Shown in pieces: positions 1 through 6,506 of a DNA stretch of 13,640 nucleotides. The notes under the pieces were generated by a model. It was not told the DNA's origin. It worked only from the letters and a program-made list of their open reading frames with translations, and did no database searches. The DNA lies in contig JBKQWK010000259.1 in assembly GCA_052139595.1 (NCBI GenBank), positions 1 to 13,640 of the forward strand. The letters run 5' to 3'. The number at the start of each line of letters is the position of its first letter. Position 1 is the stretch's first letter. The translations under genes and the position numbers were made by a program. Source of the stretch: JBKQWK01 sp052139595. GTDB lineage: Bacteria; Actinomycetota; Thermoleophilia; UBA2241.

Positions 1-25
1 GGCTTTGCCGGCGCCCGTTTCCGTC

Positions 26-122
26 CAGCCCCGTGGGGGGCACGGGGCTGTGAAAGGAGCCATGAGTGGTACCTAGGGTACCTGCGAATCGAAGTGCTGC
101 AGTAGGGGGTACTATCTTCGAT
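26..122 (-). other. Structured leftward leader or small RNA with two C5-loop hairpins
   Basis: Read on the minus strand, this stretch begins right after a strong promoter (132-159) and holds three consecutive inverted repeats. The first has 7-bp outer arms at 88-94 and 116-122 and an inner 4-bp stem (101-104 with 110-113) closing a loop of five C on the minus strand. The second, at 68-82, is GGTACC-rich and would be a perfect 14-bp palindrome if one G were removed. The third is a perfect 10-bp stem (26-35 with 41-50), again with a loop of exactly five C. No U-tract follows the last stem inside the window. It could be the 5' leader of a gene beyond the left edge or a C-rich-loop regulatory RNA. 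I recognise no known family. Confidence 0.35.
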
Positions 123-131
123 CCGTAATTC

Positions 132-159
132 ATTATAGACAACATGCAAACAGTGTAAA
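132..159 (-). promoter_or_regulatory. Sigma-70-type promoter pointing left
   Basis: The minus strand reads TTTACA (154-159), a 16-bp spacer, then a perfect TATAAT (132-137). The predicted transcription start is near 125, and the transcript runs off the left edge. The promoter lies about 50 bp beyond the dnaE2 stop codon and is AT-rich in an otherwise GC-rich window, so it probably belongs to the next leftward gene or RNA rather than to dnaE2. Confidence 0.6.
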
Positions 160-206
160 CACATTATTGGGCGGCTCATCTCTGGTTCGTCGCCGCGATC
201 GGTCCA

Positions 207-809
207 TTACCCCGTGCGGCCGGGTCGCGTGCGTGGTTCAACACTGGGCAGCCAAGTGTCGGCGCGCTGTGGCTCGCCGGCCGGCGGCATCTTGGGCCGG
301 CCGAGCAGTGGCAACAAGTTGGCGATGCGCGTGGCGACCACAGCCAGACCACGCTCGTCACTGTTTTGCAGCTCACCCTCGATGAGCAGGTAGACTGCTT
401 CGCTGAGCACCCGACCGTACTTGAGGTAGACGTCGTTGAAGACGACGACTTCAGCGAGTCCCGTTTCGTCTTCGAGGGTCAGAAAGAGAGTGCGATGACC
501 CGTGCGGATCCAGGGCATCTGGGCACGTTCGAGCACGCCGGCGAGCAGGATGTGCTGACCATTGGGCACCAGATGGAGACGGCCAAAGGGCACCGTCTTG
601 AGAGCGATAAGGCTGTCGCGTACGAGTGCCAAGGGATGAGTGCTGACGTTGAGGCCGAGCACGTCGAGTTCGGCGCTGACGATCTGGTCCGGTGTCCAGG
701 GAGGAAGAAAGCCAAGCGGCGTAAGCGCCTCGGCGGTGAGCAGGGAAAACTGCTCGCCCGCCGGTCGCCCGCCGGTCGCCCGCCTGTTGGTCTGTCGCTC
801 GCCTGTCAT
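207..809 (-). CDS. dnaE2: C-terminal part of DnaE2 in a shifted frame (OB-fold domain)
   Basis: This frame carries the missing C-terminus of the polymerase encoded just upstream on the same strand. It starts effectively within the 11-bp repeats at 754-830 and continues with FSLLTAEALTPLGF and a typical DnaE linker. An OB-fold follows, with LFLTLEDETGLAEVVVFNDV and YLLIEGELQ, which match the nucleic-acid-binding OB domain near the end of DnaE2/ImuC proteins. It ends at a TAA at 207-209. The first ATG (809) has no convincing ribosome-binding site and lies inside the repeat, so independent translation is unlikely. It is best read as the 3' end of dnaE2, separated by a frameshift of which one 11-bp repeat unit more would be a cure. 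Either a real off-phase allele or a collapsed repeat in the assembly would look like this. Confidence 0.8.
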   Translation of the reverse strand: MTGERQTNRRATGGRPAGEQFSLLTAEALTPLGFLPPWTPDQIVSAELDVLGLNVSTHPLALVRDSLIALKTVPFGRLHLVPNGQHILLAGVLERAQMPWIRTGHRTLFLTLEDETGLAEVVVFNDVYLKYGRVLSEAVYLLIEGELQNSDERGLAVVATRIANLLPLLGRPKMPPAGEPQRADTWLPSVEPRTRPGRTG

Positions 810-3795
810 ATGCCTGCTTGCGCTCGCCTGCAGCAGCTCGTAGAGGCGTGCTTGCCTGTTTGCCGGGCCTTGCTCGTCTGTAGCCGCTTCTGCCGGCGTA
901 GAGCAACGGCAGGTGAGCGAGCAGCTCTTCGCGTCGCGTGCCGAGCGCCTCGAAGGCGCCCACGCGCACGAGGTTGGTGCAGATCTCGATGCTGATGTGC
1001 GTACGCGTCACGAAGTCGGCCAGTGAGGTGTAGGGCTGGGAGGTGCCGGCGGCGGAAGTGCCGGCACCGGCACCTCCGCCGGTCGCACTCTCACTGGCCA
1101 CTCCGGTGGGTGTCTGCCCAGTTCGTGCGGCGATAATCGTCTGTGCGTCAACCGCACTCATCTCCTTGACGTACTGGAGGCCGACGCGCAGTGCTCGCCC
1201 GTCACGTTCGACGTTGAAGCCCAGCTCGCTGCGGTTAACGTCGATTGGTAGTACCGCCAGTCCCCAGCGCCGCGCGTCGTTGAGCACGACGCGCGGCGAG
1301 TAGAAGCCCATTGGCTGATTGTTGAGGATGGCGCAGAAAAACTCGGCCGGATAATGAGCTTTGAGCCAGGCACTGGCGTTGCAGACGACGGCGAAACAGG
1401 CGGCATGCGCTTTGTTGAAGCCGTAGGCGGCGAAGCCGCGCAGCTGACGAAAGACCTCTTCGGCGGCGGTCGGTCCGACACCGCGAGCCACTGCCTTGGC
1501 GATGAAGTTGCGACCGATCTCGTCCATCTCGTCCAGCGAGCGCTGATGGGTCATCGCTCGCCTGAGCAGGTCGCCCTCGGCGAGCGAGAAACCGGCGATG
1601 GCGGCCGCCACCTCGATCACCTGCTCCTGATAGAGGATGACGCCGTAGGTGCGCTTGAGCGCCGGCCACAGCGCCGGGTGAGGCACGCTGGCCGGCTCGC
1701 GCCCGTGCCGTCGTCTGATGAACGGTCCGATCATTTCGGCCTGCAGCGGTCCCGGGCGAAAGAGCGAAATGGCGGCGATGATGTCTTCGAAATCGCGTTC
1801 GCGCAGACGGGTGGCCAAGTTGCGCTGGCCTGAACTCTCGAGCTGAAAGACACCGACCGTGCGCGCCTCGCTGATCAGCTTGTACACTGCTGGGTCGTCG
1901 CGCGGCAGCTCCCAGGGTGCAATCTGCTCGCCGGTGCGTGTGGCGATGCGACGTACCGTCTCGGCGATGGCGGAGTGCATTTTAAGCGCCAGGAGGTCCA
2001 TTTTGACCAAGCCCAGTGTCTCGATGTCGTCTTTATCGAACTGGGCGACGATGACGCCTTTGGCGGCCCACTGCACCGGCACGCGGTCGGTGAGCTTGTC
2101 GCGCGCGAGGATGAACCCGCCCAGATGAGTACCCAGATGGGCGGGGTAGTCGGCGAGCCGCTCGGCGAGGTGCACAAGGCGCGCGAAGTGGGGGTGCTGG
2201 AACTCGTGGTCGTGCAGCTCGGGGCGCTCGGCAAGCAGTTCACCAAGCCTGGCAGCGCTGCCCCAGGGAACATGCTTCGAGAGCCTGTTCACCTCGTCTG
2301 GCCGGTAAGCGAAAGCTTTGGCCACGATGCGTACTGCTGAGGGCGCCTGTATGGTGTTGACGGTAGCGACCATGGCTACTTTGTCGCTGCCGAAGCGACG
2401 GTAAATGTACTCGATGACTTCATCGCGGCGCGCCGAGCAGAAGTCAATATCGACGTCGGGCATCTCACGCCGGGCAGGATTGAGAAAGCGCTCGAAGAGC
2501 AGCTCGTGAGCGACGGGGTCGGCAGTGCAGATGTGCAGCACATAGCTGACGATGCTGTTCCCGGCCGAGCCACGGCCGGAGTAGAGAATGCCGTTTTCGC
2601 GGGCGAACTCGACGATGTCGCGCACGGAGAGAAAGTACTCGGCGAAACCGAGATCGTGGATGACCTCGAGTTCGCGCTGGAGGCGCTCGGTAACCTGCGG
2701 CGTCAGCGGTTTGTAGCGCTCGCCGGCGCCCGTGAAGCAGAGTGCGCAGAGCCGTGAGTAGGCCGTTTCGCCGGGCGGCAGCGGGTAGGCGGGAAAGTGG
2801 AGCTTACCGAGACCGAGGTCAAGGTTGCAGCGCGCGGCGATGTGCACGGTGTTGCGGCAGGCTTGCGGCCGGCGGCGAAAGAGGTGCCACATCTGGGCCG
2901 GACTCTTGAGGTAGAGTTCGGCGTTCTTGCGTCCCAGCGGGTTAGGCAGTGGCTGGTTGGCGGCCTCGGCGGCGAGGATGTCGTGCAAGGGCGCGTCGGC
3001 TTGGGTGACGTAGTGAACATCGTTGCTGGCGACCGTCTCGATACGCAGCTCGTGAGCGAGCAGGTCGAGTCTGCGCAGCAGCAAGGCTGAGTCGGGCAAC
3101 AGCTCATCTTCGAGTTCGATGAAGAAGTCGTGACCGAAAACGCGCTGCAGGGCAGCGGCGGCGCGGCGAGCGCCACGGGTGTCGCCGCCGAGCAGGCGGG
3201 CGGCGACCTCGCCGCGCCGGCAGGCCGAGAGAGCGATGAGGTGGCTGCTGTGCTCGGCAACGGTGGCAAAGCGCGCCACGGGCGCTTCGCCGGGATGCTC
3301 GAGGTGCGCCGCCGAGATGATGCGGCAGAGGTTGGACCAGCCCTCGTAGTCGCGCGCCAGCAAAACGAGGTGGTAGCCGCCGGAGCCATAAGCGGCCGCT
3401 GGCGGCACGGTCGCCGCGCTGCGCAGATGGCGTATGACGAACGGGTTGTGTTGATTGTCGGCCGGCGCGTCTGTTTGCGTACCCGCTTGCACGGCGGTTC
3501 GCTGGTCTGCCGGTGTGGCCGTTGGCTCGGTGACGACGGGGCCGCTCGTTGGCGTCGGCCGTGTTTCGCCCAGCGCTTCGACGCTGATCTCGACGCCGAT
3601 GATCGGCTTGATGTCGGCGGCCCGGCAGGCTTGGTAGAAGCGTACGGCGCCGTAAAGCCCGTCGTGGTCGGTGATCGCCAGCGCCGTCATGCCCTGGCGC
3701 TTGGCGGTTGCCACCAGCTCGTCAATACGACAAGCGCCGTCGCCGAACGAGAAGTTGCTGTGCACGTGCAGGTGGACGAAACTCACCGGGACCAC
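451..3795 (-). CDS. dnaE2: Error-prone DNA polymerase III alpha subunit DnaE2 (ImuC), frameshifted near the 3' end
   Basis: This is the DNA polymerase of the SOS mutasome for translesion synthesis. An N-terminal PHP domain begins at HLHVHSNFSFGDG (residues 8-20) and includes ITDHDGLYG. The palm carries PDVDIDF (446-452), with D449 and D451 as probable catalytic aspartates, and VKMDLLAL with D600 as the third. LNNQPMGFYSP (M829) and SAWLKAHYPAEF are hallmarks of DnaE2 rather than replicative DnaE1. Sequence after about residue 1005 in this frame (an Arg/Ser-rich tail ending at 451) is out-of-frame translation; the true C-terminus lies in the frame 207-809. Three low-complexity inserts are seen: Thr/Pro/Ala-rich at residues 71-140, Gly/Ala-rich near 892-920, and Arg/Ala-rich near 958-1005. 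The start is a GTG directly abutting the stop of the upstream gene; a second GTG three codons on (3786) is equally plausible. No imuA or imuB is in view. Confidence 0.88.
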   Translation of the reverse strand: MVPVSFVHLHVHSNFSFGDGACRIDELVATAKRQGMTALAITDHDGLYGAVRFYQACRAADIKPIIGVEISVEALGETRPTPTSGPVVTEPTATPADQRTAVQAGTQTDAPADNQHNPFVIRHLRSAATVPPAAAYGSGGYHLVLLARDYEGWSNLCRIISAAHLEHPGEAPVARFATVAEHSSHLIALSACRRGEVAARLLGGDTRGARRAAAALQRVFGHDFFIELEDELLPDSALLLRRLDLLAHELRIETVASNDVHYVTQADAPLHDILAAEAANQPLPNPLGRKNAELYLKSPAQMWHLFRRRPQACRNTVHIAARCNLDLGLGKLHFPAYPLPPGETAYSRLCALCFTGAGERYKPLTPQVTERLQRELEVIHDLGFAEYFLSVRDIVEFARENGILYSGRGSAGNSIVSYVLHICTADPVAHELLFERFLNPARREMPDVDIDFCSARRDEVIEYIYRRFGSDKVAMVATVNTIQAPSAVRIVAKAFAYRPDEVNRLSKHVPWGSAARLGELLAERPELHDHEFQHPHFARLVHLAERLADYPAHLGTHLGGFILARDKLTDRVPVQWAAKGVIVAQFDKDDIETLGLVKMDLLALKMHSAIAETVRRIATRTGEQIAPWELPRDDPAVYKLISEARTVGVFQLESSGQRNLATRLRERDFEDIIAAISLFRPGPLQAEMIGPFIRRRHGREPASVPHPALWPALKRTYGVILYQEQVIEVAAAIAGFSLAEGDLLRRAMTHQRSLDEMDEIGRNFIAKAVARGVGPTAAEEVFRQLRGFAAYGFNKAHAACFAVVCNASAWLKAHYPAEFFCAILNNQPMGFYSPRVVLNDARRWGLAVLPIDVNRSELGFNVERDGRALRVGLQYVKEMSAVDAQTIIAARTGQTPTGVASESATGGGAGAGTSAAGTSQPYTSLADFVTRTHISIEICTNLVRVGAFEALGTRREELLAHLPLLYAGRSGYRRARPGKQASTPLRAAAGERKQAYDRRATDQQAGDRRATGGRAVFPAHRRGAYAAWLSSSLDTGPDRQRRTRRARPQRQHSSLGTRTRQPYRSQDGALWPSPSGAQWSAHPARRRARTCPDALDPHGSSHSLSDPRRRNGTR
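754..830. repeat. Decaying 11-bp tandem repeat at the dnaE2 frameshift
   Basis: The plus strand has TCGCCCGCCGG at 754-764 and again at 765-775, then a one-mismatch copy at 776-786 (TCGCCCGCCTG). More diverged copies lie at 795-805 (TCGCTCGCCTG) and 806-816. The period of 11 is not a multiple of three, so every gain or loss of a unit changes the reading frame. The intact dnaE2 frame switches exactly here. Confidence 0.8.
1039..1077. repeat. 11-bp inverted repeat inside a dnaE2 low-complexity insert
   Basis: GGAGGTGCCGG at 1039-1049 is followed after 17 bases by its exact reverse complement CCGGCACCTCC at 1067-1077. It encodes part of the Gly/Ala-rich insert of DnaE2. It may be a remnant of a small inserted repeat or simply GC-rich low-complexity sequence. 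Confidence 0.5.
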
Positions 3796-4077
3796 TTAGC
3801 TGAGCGCTCGTTCGAGATGCCAGGCCTTGCCGAGGCGGTCATAAAACAGGTCGAAGGTGCGACTGTTGGCCACGACGCGCCAGTAGTGGCGGCTGATGCG
3901 GATGTCGTCTTGCCACCAGCCCGTCTCGATGATCCACGTCTGCAGTACGCGCTCGACGAGGTAGCGGTGGCGGCGCCAGACGAAGGCCCGTGGCTGCTTG
4001 AGATGCTCGTGCCAGGTGACGATGAGCGGGTCTTGCCTGGCGCCGGCTCGACTGTGGGTGGCTCCGCCGCTGGTCAT
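3796..4077 (-). CDS. DUF6504-like small protein of the SOS dnaE2 operon
   Basis: A 93-residue soluble protein rich in Trp and Arg, with the pattern RAFVWRRHRYLVERVLQTW...WWQDD...YWRVVANSRTFDLFYDR...WHLE. This resembles the DUF6504 family, which in actinobacterial genomes often sits beside imuB/dnaE2-type polymerase genes; the assignment is from memory of the pattern. The biochemical role is unknown, and a structural or regulatory part of the mutasome is an inference from context. The start at 4077 is chosen because AGGAG (4083-4087) lies 5 bases upstream. An upstream in-frame start at 4176 would run through the LexA operator and is rejected. The stop codon TAA (3796-3798) directly touches the dnaE2 GTG, which implies translational coupling. 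Confidence 0.75.
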   Translation of the reverse strand: MTSGGATHSRAGARQDPLIVTWHEHLKQPRAFVWRRHRYLVERVLQTWIIETGWWQDDIRISRHYWRVVANSRTFDLFYDRLGKAWHLERALS

Positions 4078-4117
4078 ACGCACTCCTGAGGCGGTGGTTG
4101 GATCGTTGCGAAGCGTC

Positions 4118-4146
4118 ACTGTAACACGAACATATGTTCGTGTACA
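4118..4146 (-). promoter_or_regulatory. LexA (SOS) operator within the promoter of the DUF6504-dnaE2 operon
   Basis: CGAACATATGTTCG (4127-4140) matches the Gram-positive LexA consensus CGAAC-N4-GTTCG and is the core of a 20-bp perfect palindrome at 4124-4143. On the minus strand TGTACA (4141-4146) and TACAGT (4118-4123) can serve as -35 and -10 boxes, each 4 of 6, separated by exactly 17 bp. The palindrome core fills this spacer, so bound LexA would block RNA polymerase. The predicted start is near 4111, leaving about a 33-base leader before the ATG at 4077. The operator is very clear; the exact core promoter is less certain. Confidence 0.85.
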
Positions 4147-4397
4147 TATCGAAAATGGGGGAACGGTTAGCGGCATCGTCGAAGAGTGCTGATCGGGCGC
4201 CGTCGCACCTGGACGGCAGGTTTTTGCCGCAGTATCGCCAATCTACGCGCGATCTTCATCTTGATCGCGTACACTACTTACTGATGTGCGGGCAGCGGCA
4301 AAACCTGAAAGCTGACTCCAGGAGGTCGCTGTTCGTCGTGCCGTTGGCCGCGGCGGTGGATCAGGTGACGCGATGCCGGCGGCGCGAGAGGTGAACG
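4147..4397. other. Intergenic region between the SOS operon and the penicillin-binding protein gene
   Basis: This is the divergent spacer of about 250 bp. It should hold the promoter of the penicillin-binding protein, but I see no convincing pair of boxes; TACACT at 4270-4275 is a weak -10 candidate. A small stem (CGGCA/TGCCG, about 4215-4230) is present. A strong AGGAGG at 4320-4325 sits 13 bases before a GTG (4339) of an 18-codon frame ending at 4394, three bases before the penicillin-binding protein ATG. This could be a short upstream ORF but has little support. Confidence 0.4.
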
Positions 4398-6389
4398 ATG
4401 TTCTCACGATTCGATAAACAGCGCTGGCGCCGCCGCGATAGCAGAGGAGCCGGTCGTAATGTCGTACCCGGCTTCCGGTTACCGGCGCAAACCGTCCGTC
4501 GCGGTCGTCGCGGCTATCCCATCGTTCGTTTGCCTTCGGCAGGGCCGCGTGTTGCTCTCGTCGCCGGTATCGTCGTCTGTGCCTTTGGCATCATCCTCTT
4601 TCGCCTCTGGTCACTGCAGATTCTGAACGGCAATCAGTACGTCGCACAGGCCAATAGCAATCGTTTGCGATCCGTGACCCTGGCGGCTCCACGCGGCGCT
4701 ATTCTCGATCACAACGGCAAGGTTCTGGTCGACAATCGTCCTGGCCTGGTGGTCGGCATTCGGCCCATGGATGTACCTGCCGGCCAGCTGTCAGCCGTGA
4801 TTGCCCGTCTGGCTCCCGTGCTCGGCATGACACCGGCTGAGGTGCGCCACCAGCTGGCGGTCGATACGGGCTACGTTTACGACCTGAAGCCGGTGAAGGG
4901 CGATGTGAGCAAGACGGCCGTCTCGTACATTCTCGAGCATCAGCTCAGCTTCCCCGGTGTTGAGGTACAGCAGGTCTACCTGCGCGACTACCCGCAAGGC
5001 GAGATGGCCGCGCAGGTGCTTGGTTACGTTGGTCAGATCAGTCAGCCTGAGCTGACGAGTGGGCAGTTTAACGGCGCTCAGCCGGGCGATTTGGTGGGCC
5101 AGGCTGGGGTAGAGGGGACCTACGACCAGTATTTGCGCGGGCAGGACGGCAAGGCCGAGATTGAGGTCAACGCCCTTGGTGTGCCGGTCTCTCCCGGTCA
5201 GCTCGCGGGGGGGCAGTTGCCGCAGGCGGGTGACAATCTTGTGCTGAGCATCGATAGCGGCGTGCAGCAGGCGGCCCAGAATGCGTTGGCGTATGGCATG
5301 AAGCTCGCACACCAGACCGGCAATGCCGGTGCGGGTAGTGGTGCCGCCATTGTGCTCGATGCCAAGACTGGCGCCGTCATCGCGATGGCCAGCGACCCGA
5401 CCTACAACCCGAGCATCTGGGCGGGCGGTATCTCGGCCAAGAACTACGCGAAACTGATGACAGCGGCGGCCAACGAACCGCTGCTCAACCGCGCGATCGC
5501 CGGAGTTTATCCGACCGGTTCGACCTTCAAGGTCGTCGACACGATTGCCGCCCTGCAAGAGGGCGTGATCACGCCGACAACGACGCTCTACTGCCCGGCC
5601 GCTTTGACCTTTGATGGCACAGTCTTTCACGACTGGAACCCCAACGGTCACGGTATGATCGACGTTTCGCAGGCGATAGCCCAGTCTGCAGATACCTTCT
5701 TCTACCAGATCGGCTACAAGTTCTACCTGCGTAAGGGCACCGAACTGGAGAACTGGGCGACCCGCCTCGGCTACGGCAAACCGACGGGTATCGACATTCC
5801 CGGCGAGGTTGCCGGTGTCGTGCCGACGCCGGCCTGGCGCCAGAAGACGTACACCAATGCCGTTGATAAATTGTGGACACCGGGTGACTCGATCAACCTC
5901 GCCATTGGTCAGGGCGACCTGCTGGCGACGCCGCTACAGGTGGCTGTAAGCTATGCCGCTGTTGCCAACGGTGGCTACATTGTGACGCCTCACCTGGGTG
6001 TTAAAGTCGAAAATGCAAATGGCTCCCTCGTGACCCGGTTGCCCTATACGGCGCCGCGCAAGATCGGTGTCTCGCAGCAGACAATTGATGTTGTGCGTGG
6101 CGCCCTGCGGCTGGTCACTTCGTCGCCGCAGGGAACCGGTTACGGGGTGTTTGGCAACTATCCGATCGCGGTCTCTGGCAAGACGGGCACCGCGCAGGTG
6201 CTGGGCAAAGGTAATGTCTCTTGGTTCGCCAGTTTTGCTCCCTCCAACGACCCGCGCTACGTTGTCGTCGTGATGATCGATCAGGGTGGTGAAGGGGCCT
6301 CGGCGGCCGCACCGGCTGCACGTATGATCTACGATTCGCTCTTCAACAAGCATACTGGAAAGGCCACCGGCGTGACGACCGGCGACTGA
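4398..6389 (+). CDS. mrdA: Class B penicillin-binding protein 2 (MrdA-type peptidoglycan D,D-transpeptidase)
   Basis: This enzyme cross-links peptidoglycan stem peptides outside the membrane and is normally the transpeptidase partner of a SEDS glycosyltransferase (RodA in elongation). An Arg-rich cytoplasmic tail of about 50 residues precedes one membrane anchor (about 51-72). The dimerisation/pedestal region follows, with APRGAILDHNGKVLVDN (97-113). The transpeptidase domain has the nucleophile motif STFK (S375, K378), SAD (430-432) in place of SxN, and KTGT (595-598). An SxD motif is usual in the PBP2 subfamily. The length of 663 is normal. The start ATG is supported by GAGGTGA just upstream (4388-4394). 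No rodA, mreBCD or ftsW lies in the window, so the choice between an elongation and a sporulation/division-type PBP2 is open. Confidence 0.9.
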   Translation: MFSRFDKQRWRRRDSRGAGRNVVPGFRLPAQTVRRGRRGYPIVRLPSAGPRVALVAGIVVCAFGIILFRLWSLQILNGNQYVAQANSNRLRSVTLAAPRGAILDHNGKVLVDNRPGLVVGIRPMDVPAGQLSAVIARLAPVLGMTPAEVRHQLAVDTGYVYDLKPVKGDVSKTAVSYILEHQLSFPGVEVQQVYLRDYPQGEMAAQVLGYVGQISQPELTSGQFNGAQPGDLVGQAGVEGTYDQYLRGQDGKAEIEVNALGVPVSPGQLAGGQLPQAGDNLVLSIDSGVQQAAQNALAYGMKLAHQTGNAGAGSGAAIVLDAKTGAVIAMASDPTYNPSIWAGGISAKNYAKLMTAAANEPLLNRAIAGVYPTGSTFKVVDTIAALQEGVITPTTTLYCPAALTFDGTVFHDWNPNGHGMIDVSQAIAQSADTFFYQIGYKFYLRKGTELENWATRLGYGKPTGIDIPGEVAGVVPTPAWRQKTYTNAVDKLWTPGDSINLAIGQGDLLATPLQVAVSYAAVANGGYIVTPHLGVKVENANGSLVTRLPYTAPRKIGVSQQTIDVVRGALRLVTSSPQGTGYGVFGNYPIAVSGKTGTAQVLGKGNVSWFASFAPSNDPRYVVVVMIDQGGEGASAAAPAARMIYDSLFNKHTGKATGVTTGD

Positions 6390-6390
6390 T

Positions 6391-6466
6391 CGCTGCCGGC
6401 AGCGCCTCGTGCCGGAGCTATTCGGCGAGCTTGCCAGAGGGCGGCAGGCAGAGCGCGTTTCTTTTC
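6391..6466 (+). terminator. Possible terminator region after the penicillin-binding protein gene
   Basis: Right after the stop codon lies a perfect 14-bp palindrome, CGCTGCCGGCAGCG (6391-6404). Further on, a 6-bp stem with one wobble pair (6430-6435 with 6443-6448) is followed after nine bases by the T-rich run TTTCTTTT (6458-6465). The distance from stem to T-run is longer than in a classical intrinsic terminator, so the call is weak. Confidence 0.3.
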
Positions 6467-6471
6467 TGTCA

Positions 6472-6500
6472 TTGACAAGCGCGCTCTTACTCTCTATGAA
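6472..6500 (+). promoter_or_regulatory. Sigma-70-type promoter for a leaderless permease-kinase transcript
   Basis: A perfect TTGACA (6472-6477), a 17-bp spacer and TATGAA (6495-6500). The expected transcription start, 6-7 bases after the -10 box, falls on the GTG start codon at 6507. A 7-bp inverted repeat, GAGCGCG (6451-6457) and CGCGCTC (6480-6486), flanks the -35 box, with its right arm in the spacer. It is a candidate operator. Confidence 0.65.
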
Positions 6501-6506
6501 GACTCC

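Noticed and set aside
1..60. Resemblance of GGCAAAGCC after the leftmost hairpin to a GEMM-I (cyclic-di-GMP) riboswitch core
   Set aside because: The order and spacing of the conserved elements do not fit: the joining sequence after the first stem is too long and the tetraloop and receptor are absent.
84..128. TTCGATCC stretch resembling a tRNA T-loop
   Set aside because: No acceptor stem, D arm or anticodon arm can be drawn around it; the bases pair better as an inverted repeat.
3130..4089. 319-codon plus-strand frame opposite the dnaE2 5' end
   Set aside because: It lies antisense to conserved DnaE2 PHP and DUF6504-like sequence, has no family resemblance and no ribosome-binding site; long antisense frames are common at this GC content.
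4134..4394. 86-codon frame between the LexA box and the penicillin-binding protein gene
   Set aside because: Its ATG lies inside the LexA palindrome and there is no ribosome-binding site or recognisable sequence. Only its last 18 codons follow an AGGAGG, and that is noted with the intergenic region.
4791..5651. 286-codon minus-strand frame opposite the penicillin-binding protein
   Set aside because: It is antisense to the transpeptidase domain with STFK intact; its composition is that of a shadow frame.
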